A DNA stretch of 64,000 nucleotides, taken from contig NW_026083040.1 of NCBI RefSeq assembly GCF_020184175.1, positions 150,110-214,109 of the forward strand, in the 5' to 3' direction. Shown one piece after another: positions 10,019 through 20,994 of the stretch (position 1 is the stretch's first letter; every line of letters starts with the position of its first letter). A model generated the notes under the pieces. That model worked only from the letters and a program-made list of their open reading frames with translations, searched no databases and had not been told where the DNA came from. The stretch comes from Aphis gossypii. Its lineage: Eukaryota > Arthropoda > Insecta > Hemiptera > Aphididae. The position numbers and the translations under genes are program-made.

Positions 10019-11219
10019 AAGTGATATTTTAGATATAAGTTCGCCGTTTGAAACCGATTCTAAAATTACGAAAATCGAATATCATTCATATACACCGTAT
10101 ACAACTTCATTTAATAATAGCGATGAAATACGTATATCAATTCAACAAACAGATGTTTATCCATATCTGAATGAAAGCTTTATATATTTAGAAGGTCAAG
10201 TATCAGATGCTGGAAAAGTAAAACTTACTAATAACGGTTTTTCCTATCTCTTTGATCAAATACGACTTGAAATCAATGGAATAGAAGTAGATAGAACACG
10301 TGTACTTGGTATTACCAGTTCGTTAAAAGGTTATCTATCAGGTACACCTGATAATTATAATTGTTATGAAAATGCTGGTTGGATTTTTAAAAATAGTTCA
10401 AACCCAGCAAATAATAATGGAGAATTTAGTGCATGCATTCCGTTGAAATATTGGTTAGGTCTATTTGAAGACTTTAAAAAGATATTAGTTAATTCTAGAT
10501 TAGAACTAATATTAACTCGATGTCATAACGATTTAAACGCTCTAAAGGTAATAACCAGTGCAAGTACAAATTCTGGAAAAGTTGATTTGAATAAAATAGT
10601 TTGGAAGGTTCCACATATTACTGTTGATGATGAAGAAAGGTTAAAATTATTAAAACTTATTGAAAAATAAAAAAGTTTGTTTATCCCGCTCAGATCTTTT
10701 GAAACTTTTGAATATCCTGAACTCGGAACCACAAAAAAAGTAGTGTGGAACTTGAAGACAGCATCAAAATTAGAAAAACCACGATTTATCATAATTGGAT
10801 TACAAAAAGGACGTAAAAATTCGTTAGAAAAAGATTGTAGTATATTTGATCACTGTAATATAACAAACGTTAAAGTATTTCTTAACTCAATAGCTTATCC
10901 ATATGATAATTTGAATTTAGATTTTACGAAAAATAATTTCACCTTATTATATGATATGTATACATCGTTTCAAGAATCGTACTATGAAAAAAATATACGA
11001 AACCCCTTATTAAGTCCCTCTACTTTTCTATCGAATGCACCAATTGTAGTTATCGATACTTCAAAACAGAACGATTCGGCTACAGCATCATCAGTAGATG
11101 TGCAATTGGAAATTGAAGCATCGGAATCTCTTACAGGTGTAACTGCTTATTGTTTATTAATTCATGATCGCATTGTTGAATATGTACCTTTTACTAGAGA
11201 AGTAAGAAAACTAGTGTGA
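10011..11219 (+). pseudogene. Polinton major capsid protein with one in-frame stop
   Basis: Double-jelly-roll major capsid protein. The first half (10011-10670, 219 residues) has the SYTPYTTSF start and the FDQIRLEINGIEVD block. A single TAA at 10668-10670 interrupts it. Reading then continues in the same frame to the TGA at 11217-11219, with FIPLRSFE, LEKPRFIIIG, FLNSIAYPY, LLYDMY and a C-terminal LIHDRIVEYVPFTREVR. No frameshift was seen. Total length (about 400 codons) is near that of intact homologues. One nonsense change is the only obvious lesion, so inactivation looks recent. The last 350 bp recur at 40.8-41.16 kb. Confidence 0.9.
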
Positions 11220-11394
11220 ATAATATTAAAAAACTGATTTATTTAAAATACTTGATGTTAAATACTATTAATTAATTTAAAATAAATAAACAAAATGATA
11301 ATAAAATAAATGATTTTATTTATTTCAGAAATTTAAACGAAAATGATTCGTTTAACTAATAACTAATCATGTTTTATTTTCAGTAAAAGTAATA

Positions 11395-11613
11395 GGGAGA
11401 TTTTTTATACTGAAAGAAGGACATTCCGCTTTAAACATTTTTTGTGTCCCTATAAAAATGGAGCCAAACGCCTCATGGTTTCCCTGAAACAACGTGGGGC
11501 GACTGACTCCATTTTACAGCGGGAATTTCTTACACTGCAAGGGGACCATACCCCCTCAAACTTTTTTCATCTCCGCTGAAAAATGGAGCCAGACGCCCCA
11601 TATTTATACTACT
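11395..11613 (+). repeat. Two 126-bp-spaced repeats downstream of the capsid gene
   Basis: Units starting at 11395 and 11521 share the pattern GGGA-TTTCTT/TTTTTATACTG, a purine-rich stretch, TTTTT, and AAAATGGAGCCA followed by ACGCC. Between them lies an inverted copy, GGGGCGACTGACTCCATT. The block lies just past the capsid stop and recurs at 41.33-41.55 kb. It may be a 3'-processing or terminator region between convergent Polinton genes; that role is inference. Confidence 0.5.
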
Positions 11614-11825
11614 GCCCATGTTTACAGAGCATGTTTAATGTTTATAGGCAACTGGCTTAAGTAAATTGAATATAATTAACATTAAAATACCACACACATT
11701 AATAAATCAAAAAGGTAAATATTTGTTTTAATTTGTTGAGAGTATAGTTGATAGTTAGAATTTTAATACAAAAAAATTATAGGTATTATGCATTTAACTA
11801 ATCATACTAATACTTAAGAAAAACT
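11614..11825. other. AT-rich spacer
   Basis: No coding or repeat structure recognised. This marks where similarity to the 41-kb Polinton fragment ends. Confidence 0.5.
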
Positions 11826-13986
11826 AACCAAAATATGCCCTAAAGGTCTACTCAGAGCAGGATATAGTGTCATTAAATCTTGTTTTTTATGATGCCGATA
11901 TTTAACTGTTTCTACCCAATATGTTTGTAGAGTTTGGCTTGGTTATGTATTATTTTTGAGCCATAGAATTTTATCCTCATAATCTATTAAAATTAATATT
12001 AAAAATTACAAAATTTATATAATTCAAAAATGTATTTAAATCAACCTGAATCTATAAAGTTTAAATTATCAACATCAGCAGAATCTGTAGTTACATTGTT
12101 GTTTGGGTTAATATTATTTTTTTTTAAGATTGCAATATTTATCATACAATTTTCCTTTCATAGGAATTATATTATTGCCATCCTTATAATATGGTGTGAA
12201 ATAAGTTTCTTTTATTTCATTTGAAAACAATTTTTCAATACCTATATTATTAAATAAGTAGGTGTAATTAATGATAATACATAAATTAATTTTATATTTA
12301 ATTTAATTTTAATCCTTAAGATTATGATTATTCAAATGAATACATACACCTTAACTTATTAATTGGAAATATTAATATTGACCAAAAATAGTTATAATAC
12401 TAAAGTAAAGTAAAGATTTACAATCTTTGGTATTCCTATTAAACTATTTTCAATTTTGTATACCTTCAGCTAAAAGTAAAAACTTATTTTTTTCAATTTT
12501 TAAATTATTCTCGCATTTCTGGATTTCATGTTTTATAACTACTGAACTTAGAGTATTTCTCATAGATTGATTAAGAGTACCAACTGCTTCATAATATTTG
12601 AGAACCAACTTTCCATCAGAGTAATTGTTTAATATTGTAGTGATATAAATTTTTGATTGTGGATTCTACAATATTTTATTTATAAAAATAAGTAAGTATT
12701 AACATAAAATTACTACAACAGCGTTGATAAGCAACCAGTGGCTCGCAAGTTTATTTCAGTTTTATATAAAGTTAATTTAAAATTTAATGATTTAAAAATT
12801 GAACATAGATCTGTGATTTTAAAACGATTGCCAGCCACTATTTTACTTACAAATTATATTAGAAAAAATATTATTGACTACATACTAGCCCAAATCAGTG
12901 TATGACATGAAAAAGTAACAGGAATACAGGATGGACATAATTGAATACAAAATAAAGCTGATTATGACCTGTATACCTATATCAAACTATTGGAAGTGTT
13001 AAAATCTGTTAAATGGTTAAATGTTATAATTATTATGTTTAAGACTAGGAGTAACCCTTCTTTAGGGAACACCTATAATAATAATAAGTATAACATTGAA
13101 TATTGTAGTGTAATGAATAATGATTGTCCATCAGATGCTACCTGGTAAGACTGGTAGCTCACATAAAGTGTAAGTTACAATAATTTAAAAAATAATTAGT
13201 ATTCAATTTCCCTATGTATCATTTTTCTCAAGTCATGCACCCTTTCATACAAAAGCTATATTAAATTTCTACCTCTTCAGACTAAACCTCGGACTGAACT
13301 GTACGTACATAATTTATATTTTTCTCTGTTGAAATGTCTCTTTCTAAATATTAAACAATTTATAAAATTAGGTGATAAATATGTGTTGATAAAATATAAG
13401 AAATTGAAAGAATTTAGTGGTATCATATACCAGAGATGTCTGTTATATTATTTATTGAATTTCTTGTCGAATCTAGAATGTTTGATGTTCCTTCAAGAAA
13501 CAAATTTTCATCAGAAAACAAATCGGCACTTGCAATAGGCTCTTGAATTTCAATTAGCATCTGATTTATGTCTTCATTGTAAGTTACTAAACATTTGTAC
13601 AAAGTTAATTTAAAAAATAAAATTCTAATTTGAAGATTTAATAAAACTAAACACCATCCTGTTGATGTAATGTAGGAATGTATATTAACTCTTCGGAAAT
13701 TCCCTAATGTAGATATAACAGTAAGTACCATGTAGAATACAGTTTGTAAATATAAGAATTTTATCATTAATAAATTTAGGCACTTGTTATTATTGAAATT
13801 ACAATCAAATTAATACCTATATAATACAACAGATATTTAACCAAAATTAATCAACTCACTTGAGTTGTCCTTTTATACTCCTTCAATTTAGTAAAAAATT
13901 TTGATCTTTTTCCAATTTTAGGGAAAAGTTCTTTGATCATGTCTTCAGTTAAATTAAATAATTCAGTCTTACCAATTTCTTCATCT
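11826..13986 (-). pseudogene. Multi-exon SAM-domain gene, decayed
   Basis: Scattered exon-like coding blocks on the minus strand. 13986-13860 encodes a SAM-like helix set (ELFNLTEDMIKELFPKIGKR). About 13575-13500 holds a linker. 12668-12464 encodes KIYITTILNNYSDGKL, GTLNQSMR and a coiled stretch, and ends at a GTATAC donor. About 12236-12047 encodes ETYFTPYYKDGN and GKLYDKY. 11980-11826 encodes YEDKILWLKNN, YWVET and LMTLYP. I associate this block order with a repetitive uncharacterised aphid protein family; the name is uncertain. A TAA at 11943-11945 breaks the last block, and the Merlin-like element abuts the SAM exon at 13987. Function unknown. Confidence 0.55.
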
Positions 13987-13995
13987 GGTACACGT

Positions 13996-14102
13996 GTCGT
14001 ATGCTATCTACCGGCATATGCTATCTACAAAAAATTAACACTTGTGTCGTATGCTATCTACAAAAAAATAATACTAGTGTCGTATAGTATATTACTATCT
14101 AC
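13996..14102 (+). repeat. Iterated GTCGTATGCTATCTAC motifs, left end
   Basis: Copies of GTCGTATGCTATCTAC or close variants start near 13996, 14015 (GGCATATGCTATCTAC), 14046 and 14078 (stretched GTCGTATAGTATATTACTATCTAC form). Inverse copies lie at the right end near 15417-15437 and 15451-15467, with a partial one near 15400. Such subterminal iterons could be transposase-binding sites; that is inference. Confidence 0.75.
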
Positions 14103-14166
14103 GTGAAAAAATGTATTCTCACCTTGCTTGTATAGTTTTACAGTTGTCAATGCAATTATAATAGGT

Positions 14167-15177
14167 TTATAAAAATGTATTTTTTATGTCTCTCAAAAAA
14201 CTTTCGAAAGTATTGGTTGGATTGACTGAACGCCACCATTCTTCTTGTAATTGCCTGTCGAGTAGTTTTGTTGCACCACGTGATCTTATATTGTAGTTGA
14301 CCTTTAGGTGTCTCCATAAACACTCAATTGTTTGAGTTTGAGCACCTGTATGCGGATTTATAAAGTTCTTACTATGATTAACAGTTTGGTGAAGAAAACC
14401 ATAATTTTTTAAAGTGCTATAGGCTCTCCACTCATCTGAATGAACTGTTGATCCTGGTTCTATTTCTTGAATTATTATTGGTAATAATGTGTCTCGATCC
14501 CTCTTATTGACAATAAAAAAACGGTGTTCCAAAATTCCATCTTCACGTAAACAGCACATGCCAAACACCCAAGGTCCTTGAACTCGGCTACCATAATTTT
14601 TATTTTTATCGTTTTGATTTTCTTTGTTAGAATTATCCTCGGAAGAATCAGTAGTATTACCATCAGTATCTTCATTATCAACAGGTTTACAATCTCCAAG
14701 GCGAAGTCTTCCTCTGTTGTACTTACGTTTCCCTTGAAAAATAGATTCGTCTATTTGTACTATTAATCCTTTTCCACCCATTTTTCCACGTTTATTAAAC
14801 TGTTCTGCCACCACGTCTCGACATAAATTGAACCAATCCGAGACTGTATGATGACCTCTGCCAGTTATTTTTTCGGTTTGTGCGACTTTAAATTTATTTA
14901 CCCAGCACCAAACAAGTTCAATGATTTCACACAAACTCAAACCACTTTTATTTTTTCCATTTTTATCCATGTAGGTAAAAAATGGATTTTGAGAACGTAT
15001 AGATTGCCATTTTTGACATCCTCTTGTTTGGCATCGCATGTATTTGGTTTTAACTAATTGGCCGTTTGCATCTCGTTTTCGACTATTTTTTAATGTTTCT
15101 TTCATGTCACCACCACACACTTCACCCGTAGCATTTAATTTAGTAGGTACATACATTTGAATTCGGTAATAACCCAC
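14167..15177 (-). CDS. IS1595-type DDE transposase (Merlin superfamily)
   Basis: Intact 336-codon frame. A zinc-ribbon-like N-terminus (CGG, then CQTRGCQKW near residues 49-57) precedes a helix-turn-helix-like stretch (TGRGHHTVSDWFNLCRDVV). The IS1595 core has the first catalytic Asp in QIDESIFQGKRKYNRGR, the second in TVHSDEWRAYSTL, and the Gln/Glu region in NPHTGAQTQTIECLWRHLK, where the Glu is the likely third residue. An Asp/Asn/Ser-rich insertion sits between the first and second catalytic blocks. The length fits eukaryotic Merlin transposases. No stop or shift was seen, so this may be an active or recent copy. Confidence 0.85.
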   Translation of the reverse strand: MGYYRIQMYVPTKLNATGEVCGGDMKETLKNSRKRDANGQLVKTKYMRCQTRGCQKWQSIRSQNPFFTYMDKNGKNKSGLSLCEIIELVWCWVNKFKVAQTEKITGRGHHTVSDWFNLCRDVVAEQFNKRGKMGGKGLIVQIDESIFQGKRKYNRGRLRLGDCKPVDNEDTDGNTTDSSEDNSNKENQNDKNKNYGSRVQGPWVFGMCCLREDGILEHRFFIVNKRDRDTLLPIIIQEIEPGSTVHSDEWRAYSTLKNYGFLHQTVNHSKNFINPHTGAQTQTIECLWRHLKVNYNIRSRGATKLLDRQLQEEWWRSVNPTNTFESFLRDIKNTFL

Positions 15178-15475
15178 GTTCTTTTAAAAATTTGACACAA
15201 GATTCGTCGTTAAAAATAATATTTCTGTAGGTATAAATCACCTAAATTACTCATTTTCATAAAACTCAAATAAATACAAAAATATAAATACGAACACGTT
15301 TATCGTTTATCAAGCACCAAACACATACTAGACGACACAATATATAAGGAATACAAACGTTTCGTAGTTGGTAACGTATTAAAAATAGGATGGGAAAATG
15401 TGTAGATAACTTTAATAATGTAGATAGCATACGACACCAATAAATCGACCGTAGATAGCATACGACACGTGTACC

Positions 15476-16678
15476 ATTATAAATAATTATAAATAAAAAA
15501 TAGTGCCATAATAAACTGTTCACATGTTTATGTATAATATATTGTTAAATAAATGTCCATATAGTATAAAATAATTTTATATACCTATATGTATAATGTG
15601 TATAGTACATTGTTATGTAAGACTTTATATTATATTAGGTTACTTATAATTGAGGGTTTTTCCGGTGATCGGTCTTATCGGCGACAAGCGTACGAACACT
15701 GTAACAGTGTCACTGTGTAGTGTGTTTTACTGTTTTAAATGTTTTAATATTTTAGTTGTCAGTTGTATTGTACGCATCTGGCAATCTGGCATCCCGACTA
15801 GACGACCGCCGTTGTCGCTCTCGTGATGGTAATGAATAATTAAGTTAGACATTAGTCAAAAAATCCAATCGTATTTTTTTATTAAACAGTGTCACTGCAG
15901 TTATAATATTAATAATAATATTATTATTAGTTATTTCTCAATGCTGTGTTTTCCATTATACACATAATAAAATTTGTATGGTTCCGTTTTGTAAATGTAG
16001 ACTAAAGAAGCTTATTGTATATATATACAAAAAAAATCAAAAAAATTTACCATCCCCAAAAATATTGCGCCCGGGGCAAATGCCCTATTTGCCCCCCTCC
16101 CCTTTAATGCGCCCCTGACTTCACTGAATGTTTGTCGTGTATTCGGAAATCGACAGTCGACACTCGTGTACAATACAAATATTAACATAAAATAATATTT
16201 CTAATTTTACATAAATATTTAATATACTATTGTAGATATTATAAAATATAAATAGTTAACAACGATATGACATTATTAGTTTTATAATTTCTACCCGCAG
16301 CAAATTATTGTCAAAACGTATCTCGTATAACTTATTTTGATACGAGACATAAAGTTGAAGTACTGGACTCATGGACCATGGTCAATGTCAACGATTATTA
16401 AACTAATTGTAATTTATAAATATGATTCTAACAAATTCTATTTTTAAATCTTATAATAATATTATAATTTTATAAATAAAATAAACTGGTTTATTGATAA
16501 CAGACATCTAAATTTAGAAATGGTCAATGATTAATTTTTAAAACGCGTCACAATGATACAAACAAATACCATAACGGGCATAACGTCTTCGACTCTCGAC
16601 GACACTTGTGAGCACATTTAACATTTATAGTTTATACGATTTTATAAGTTCTATGCTTGTACAGACGATTTTTAAAGT
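15476..16678. other. Intergenic region with one solo transposon-like end
   Basis: Mostly AT-rich sequence without a gene. 16068-16122 is a GC-rich block (GCGCCCGGGGCAAATGCCC, then a C-rich run and GCGCCCCTGA). Read on the minus strand it begins CAGGGGCGC, like a hAT terminal repeat. No partner end was found nearby. The last 100 bp would be promoter and leader of the gene at 16679. Confidence 0.45.
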
Positions 16679-19600
16679 ATGGAACACGATGGTTATATTT
16701 ATGATAATTTAGGTACCAAAAAAGGAATAACGTGAGTATATTTAAAAGCTTACCTATTTAAATATTTATGTATTTGTATTTAAGTCTTAAGAATAATTTT
16801 TTGTGAATATTCAACATTAATTTCCGATTCAAGTATCGAAACGGGCTTGTATTTGAAAAATAGAAAGCAGTTATGTAATGTTCCATAATTTCATAATACT
16901 GTGTTGAGGGTCTAAAATTGTGTGTAGGTACCTAGCGTAGTACCACAGACCACTTACCTAGTGGCTAGTACAGAATTATATACTTTAGTTAGTTTTTTTA
17001 TGTGTAGGTAAATCCCCATTATTACATAGATAACTAATAATTACTTATTGTTCATTTTTTTTATTAAAGATATTACAGATGTGCAAGACGTGGTGGAAAT
17101 TTTTGTTCAGGGTCATTGAAAAAATTGGCAGATGGCACAATTATTAATACTAAACCACATAATGGCCACCAAACTCGGAATGCTAATGAAACATTGGTCA
17201 GAGCATTCAGGGAAGTGCTTAAAAGAAGGGCTTCATCTGAAAATGCGACATTGAGGCATATTTATGATGAAGAAGCTAGAAGGTAAGTACATAATTTGGT
17301 AACTGTACAATAGGTACACAAACTAAAAATATTTTTTTTAGTCCACTTATGGGTACTTACCAATAACTTATAAATAAGTATGTGGGAGTTATGGGACTAA
17401 ACACTAAAATCATAAGTATAAAAATATTAAAATTGTAAGTCGCAAAAAGTTTTTTTCAAAATAAAGCATGATATAGACAACATGACTCTTAATTTAATAG
17501 TTAAATATATTTATTTTTAAAAATGGCGCATCTTCTCTATATTAGATCAATAGTAAAAGGAAAAATGGTGGATATACTGCAGTGACCAAAACTATCTTGT
17601 TTTAAATTGGTTCTTTGTATGTCCATTACCCAAAATTTTACTTATTGTTTAACCTAATATGTAAAACATTAATAATTATTATTCATCTCGTACATTTTCA
17701 AGTATAAAATAAATTAGTAATACTCTTGTCTTTTTACTTATGAAAACAAGTACAGTGAAAACTGTATAACGAATGAAAGGACCAAGATATTTTTCTTTTG
17801 TTGAAGAAAGTTTTCGTAGTAGAGAGGGTTTAAAATAACAAAATTTTTGATAAAAATTACGTCAATAATAAAATGAACTTATTCAATATTGATAATAGTG
17901 GTATTATTCGGATATTAAGAGTAGATAATGAAAAAATGTAATCATTCTTAGAAATTTTAGCATTTTTGCCAATTACTATTTAAAATACTATAAAAGGTAA
18001 ATTGTTTTATGAAACATAAAATATTGTTTCATTATTGAGAATGACTATACGTTATAAAAAATTAATTGACTTATGGATTATAATAAAGCAAACCAACCAT
18101 TATTATGTAATGTTCACGTTATATAGAATTTTTTGTTGTAAAGAGTTTCGTTATAATGCATTTTCACTGTAAATAAATTTTAAAATATAAACAAACATTG
18201 ATATTTTAAAAATTATAAGAAATCTTTATAAACACTATTTTATTTTTATAGAAATCCTGAAGCTTCTAACATTTATCCTTATTCGACTGCTGAAAGTATC
18301 ATGCGAGTAGCCAGAAGATCTTCTCTGCCATCTCTACCCCATTCTCTGGCTGATTTGGCAAGTATTTTTGATGATGGACGTTTAAATCGGTACTCTTGCT
18401 GTGGCGAGATCATGTTTAAAAGTTGTTTACATGATGTTGATGGCCGAGCAAGCATGGTTTTTTCATGCACGTCATTATTGCAATTAGTTTTGGCTAATAA
18501 TATTGAAGAAGTCCATGTAGATGCCACTTTTAAGGTTGTTCCGTTTAATATGGGAAGTCAGTTGTTAACTGTTCATTGTATGATTGACAATTACGTATGT
18601 ATAATTTTAATATTATTGAAATTTTGTATTTTATAATCAAAATTACTAGGTAACTCAAAAATAAGAAACTATTTAAAATATGTATTACAATTATTCTGAA
18701 TCTTTTTATTGCTAATATAATAAAATTACCATTTAAGTTATCCTTGTGTAAAATTATAAAATATATCATATAATAACCATAAAATATTACATTATCCTTT
18801 ATATAGGCACCAAGACAGTAAAACTTGATACATTTTGTGTTTAGTCTATACCTATAGTATACTGCCTTATGGAATGTAAAACAAGAAACAGCTACAACTG
18901 CCTTTTCAACTTTTTAAAGACTAATCTGTTGGTCAACCTTAATCCATCTGTCATAATAACGGATTATGAAACAGCTCTAAGAGATACCCTCTCATTTATA
19001 TTTCCAACTGCACGAATCACAGGTTGTTGGTTTCACCACAACCAAGTAAGTTCATTAATAATGTTATAATGAAGTAAAATAATATTTTGTAAAGACAAAA
19101 AAAAACTTAACTTAGTTTACTAATTTAAAAAAAAAAAACCATTTAAAGGCAGTTTGGCGAAATATGAAAAAAAGAGGGTTTTTAAGATTGGTTAATACAA
19201 ATGAATTTGCTTCAAAAGCCCTACGGATGTTATTTGCATTACCATTGCTACCGCCTGGTGATATTCAACGAGCATTTGACACAGTAAGAATGTTTGCTGA
19301 GAATCATGAAATACCGATGGCAAGCTTATTTGATTACTATGAAAAGTAAGAATAAGTATATTTATAATATGTTGAAATTTGTAAAAATCTTAAACTAGAT
19401 TCTTCATTTGAAAATATTTTATTTTGAAGTTTCTATTGTTATAGTAAACTAAAAAAATAGTAAATTACTACTATTTTATTATTATTGATACCTACTAATC
19501 AATTAAATACTTATTTTTAGCTATTGGCTCAGACAAGTGGGATCGAACGTTGTTTCAGTCAATGGATTACCTAGACGAACAAACAATCACCTTGAAAGTT

Positions 19601-20994
19601 TTCACAATACTCTGCGGAACAAATTCGCTGTAGCACACCCTAATTTATGGATATTTTTAGGTAAGCATATATATATTTTTACTGATAATATTGGATTAAT
19701 GGTTATATTACAGATCACCTCTCTCACCTAAGTATGAGCTTCCACACAATTATGAATCAACTTAATAATAATTTACGGCCAACAAGAAACCATAGAATTA
19801 ATTATAGAAATTTAAATTCTATTCAACATGCTTGCCAACAATATGCTCTTGGGCTGATATCTTTATGGCAGTTTCTTGAAAGAATGTCACATGCTACAAC
19901 AGCATATGAACAGCAGCAACGAAATTGGGCGCTACATGTTGATAATGAACTGCCATTACTGCCAATAGTTCAACCAGCAGCACCAGTAGTCGCTGATCTA
20001 GTACCAGTAGCTGTTGATTTAGCACCAGTAGCCGCTGATCTAGTACCAGTAGCTGCTGATTTAGCACCAGTGGCCGCTGATCTAGTACCAATACCTGCTG
20101 ATCTAGTACCAGTAGCCGCTGATCTAGTACCAGTAGCCGCCAATCTAGTACCAGTACCTGCTGATCTAGTACCAGTAGCCGCTGATCTAGTACCAGTAGC
20201 CGCCAATCTAGTACCAGTTGCCCCAGCAGAAGCAATTGTGTTAGCACCACTATTACATCAGAGGCTTCATGTTGAACTGCCTGACAATGAAAGGCAAATC
20301 GTTCGTGGTCATCCTTACCACCTACAAGGTAGCAATATAACTAAAAAAAATCATAATTAATACAATTTAAAAATTAAAATAGTACTTTCATTAAAAGACT
20401 TATTATTTATAAATATATTGAATTATGTCTGTATACTGTATAGTGTATGTATAGGAGCAATAAAGGAAGCTATATGGTATTTAGCACCCGCAAAAAGCAC
20501 CATACATTTTTTATAGTACATATCAACTGAATGCTTGATATTTTATTATAGTGATGTTTAACATTAAAATTTTATTTAAAAATTATATAACAATAAATAA
20601 ATAATCAATAAATAATAATAATAAATAATTTATGTGTAGAGAATGGGAGGCATAGACACCGGAGTCCAAGAGTAGAAAGACGTGGTAGAAGACAAAATGA
20701 TATAATCCAAGCTTTTTATGCAGAACTCGAAAATGATGTAGAGCTACAACAAGAAAATGAAAGTATGATAAATTAAATTAATTTTTATTACGTATGGCAT
20801 TTTTATAAATATTTGTTAACTTAAAACATTCTTTTTCAGTTCTTGAAATATGCATAATTTGCTATAATGGCATTTCCACTACTACAATAGTGCCCTGCCA
20901 ACACCATTTCTGTAGGGTATGCATTGAAAGGTGGATGCGAGAAGGTAGAAGATGTTGTCCGCTATGTAGAACTGACATCATTATGCTACAATAG
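16679..20994 (+). CDS. FLYWCH-MULE transposase-RING fusion gene, nine exons
   Basis: Exons fitted by GT-AG sites and phase: 16679-16731, 17070-17282, 18252-18594, 18845-19045, 19149-19345, 19521-19660, 19714-20328, 20640-20761, 20840-20994. Exon 2 encodes a FLYWCH-like finger (YYRCARRGGNFC, HNGH). Exons 3-6 encode a MULE-type core: HVDATFK, IITDYETAL, GCWFHHNQ and NNHLESFHNTL, so the acidic residues look kept. Exon 7 ends in about twelve copies of the heptad VPVAADL. Exon 8 is basic then acidic. Exon 9 is a C3HC4 RING (CIIC, CQHHFCRVC, CPLC) with a stop at 20992-20994. The first eight exons join without a stop. Joining exon 8 to 9 is off by one base unless the GGTAGAAG donor inside exon 8 is used. 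No terminal repeats were found, which favours a domesticated gene. A RING implies E3 ligase activity, unproven. Confidence 0.7.
19975..20220 (+). repeat. 21-bp coding minisatellite, about 12 units
   Basis: In-frame tandem repeat of GCTGATCTAGTACCAGTAGC-type units encoding VPVAADL with variants (APVAADL, VPIPADL, VPVAANL). A higher-order triplet (VPVAADL, VPVAANL, VPVPADL) appears twice at the 3' end, which points to unequal exchange. Frame is kept throughout. Confidence 0.9.

Larger units (their letters stand above)
5820..11613. mobile_element. Maverick/Polinton element, degraded and without recognisable ends
   Basis: The gene set is diagnostic of Polintons: retroviral-type integrase, packaging ATPase, adenovirus-type cysteine protease, penton-like minor capsid and double-jelly-roll major capsid proteins, plus a DUF8207-like protein and PLA2/VI-like capsid parts. 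Integrase and capsid genes read rightward; the DUF8207-like and ATPase genes read leftward. The capsid genes are tightly packed with overlaps of 8-22 bp. The protein-primed DNA polymerase is absent here, but part of one lies at 41.55-44.39 kb beside a second capsid fragment. No terminal inverted repeat was found, so the limits given are those of recognisable content. Confidence 0.9.
13987..15475 (-). mobile_element. Merlin/IS1595-like DNA transposon
   Basis: 1489 bp. Both ends begin GGTACACGTGTCGTATGC when read inward, giving inverted repeats of about 25 bp (13987-14011; inverse near 15451-15475). It encodes one intact transposase. No convincing target-site duplication was found (flanks TCTTCATCT and ATTATAAAT), so the outermost bases may be off by a few or one flank may be altered. 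It abuts the SAM exon of a decayed gene. Confidence 0.8.

Noticed and set aside
19894..20250. Long reverse-strand frames across the 21-bp repeat
   Set aside because: They are by-products of a 21-bp period that keeps all frames open. The plus-strand frame joins correctly to spliced transposase exons.
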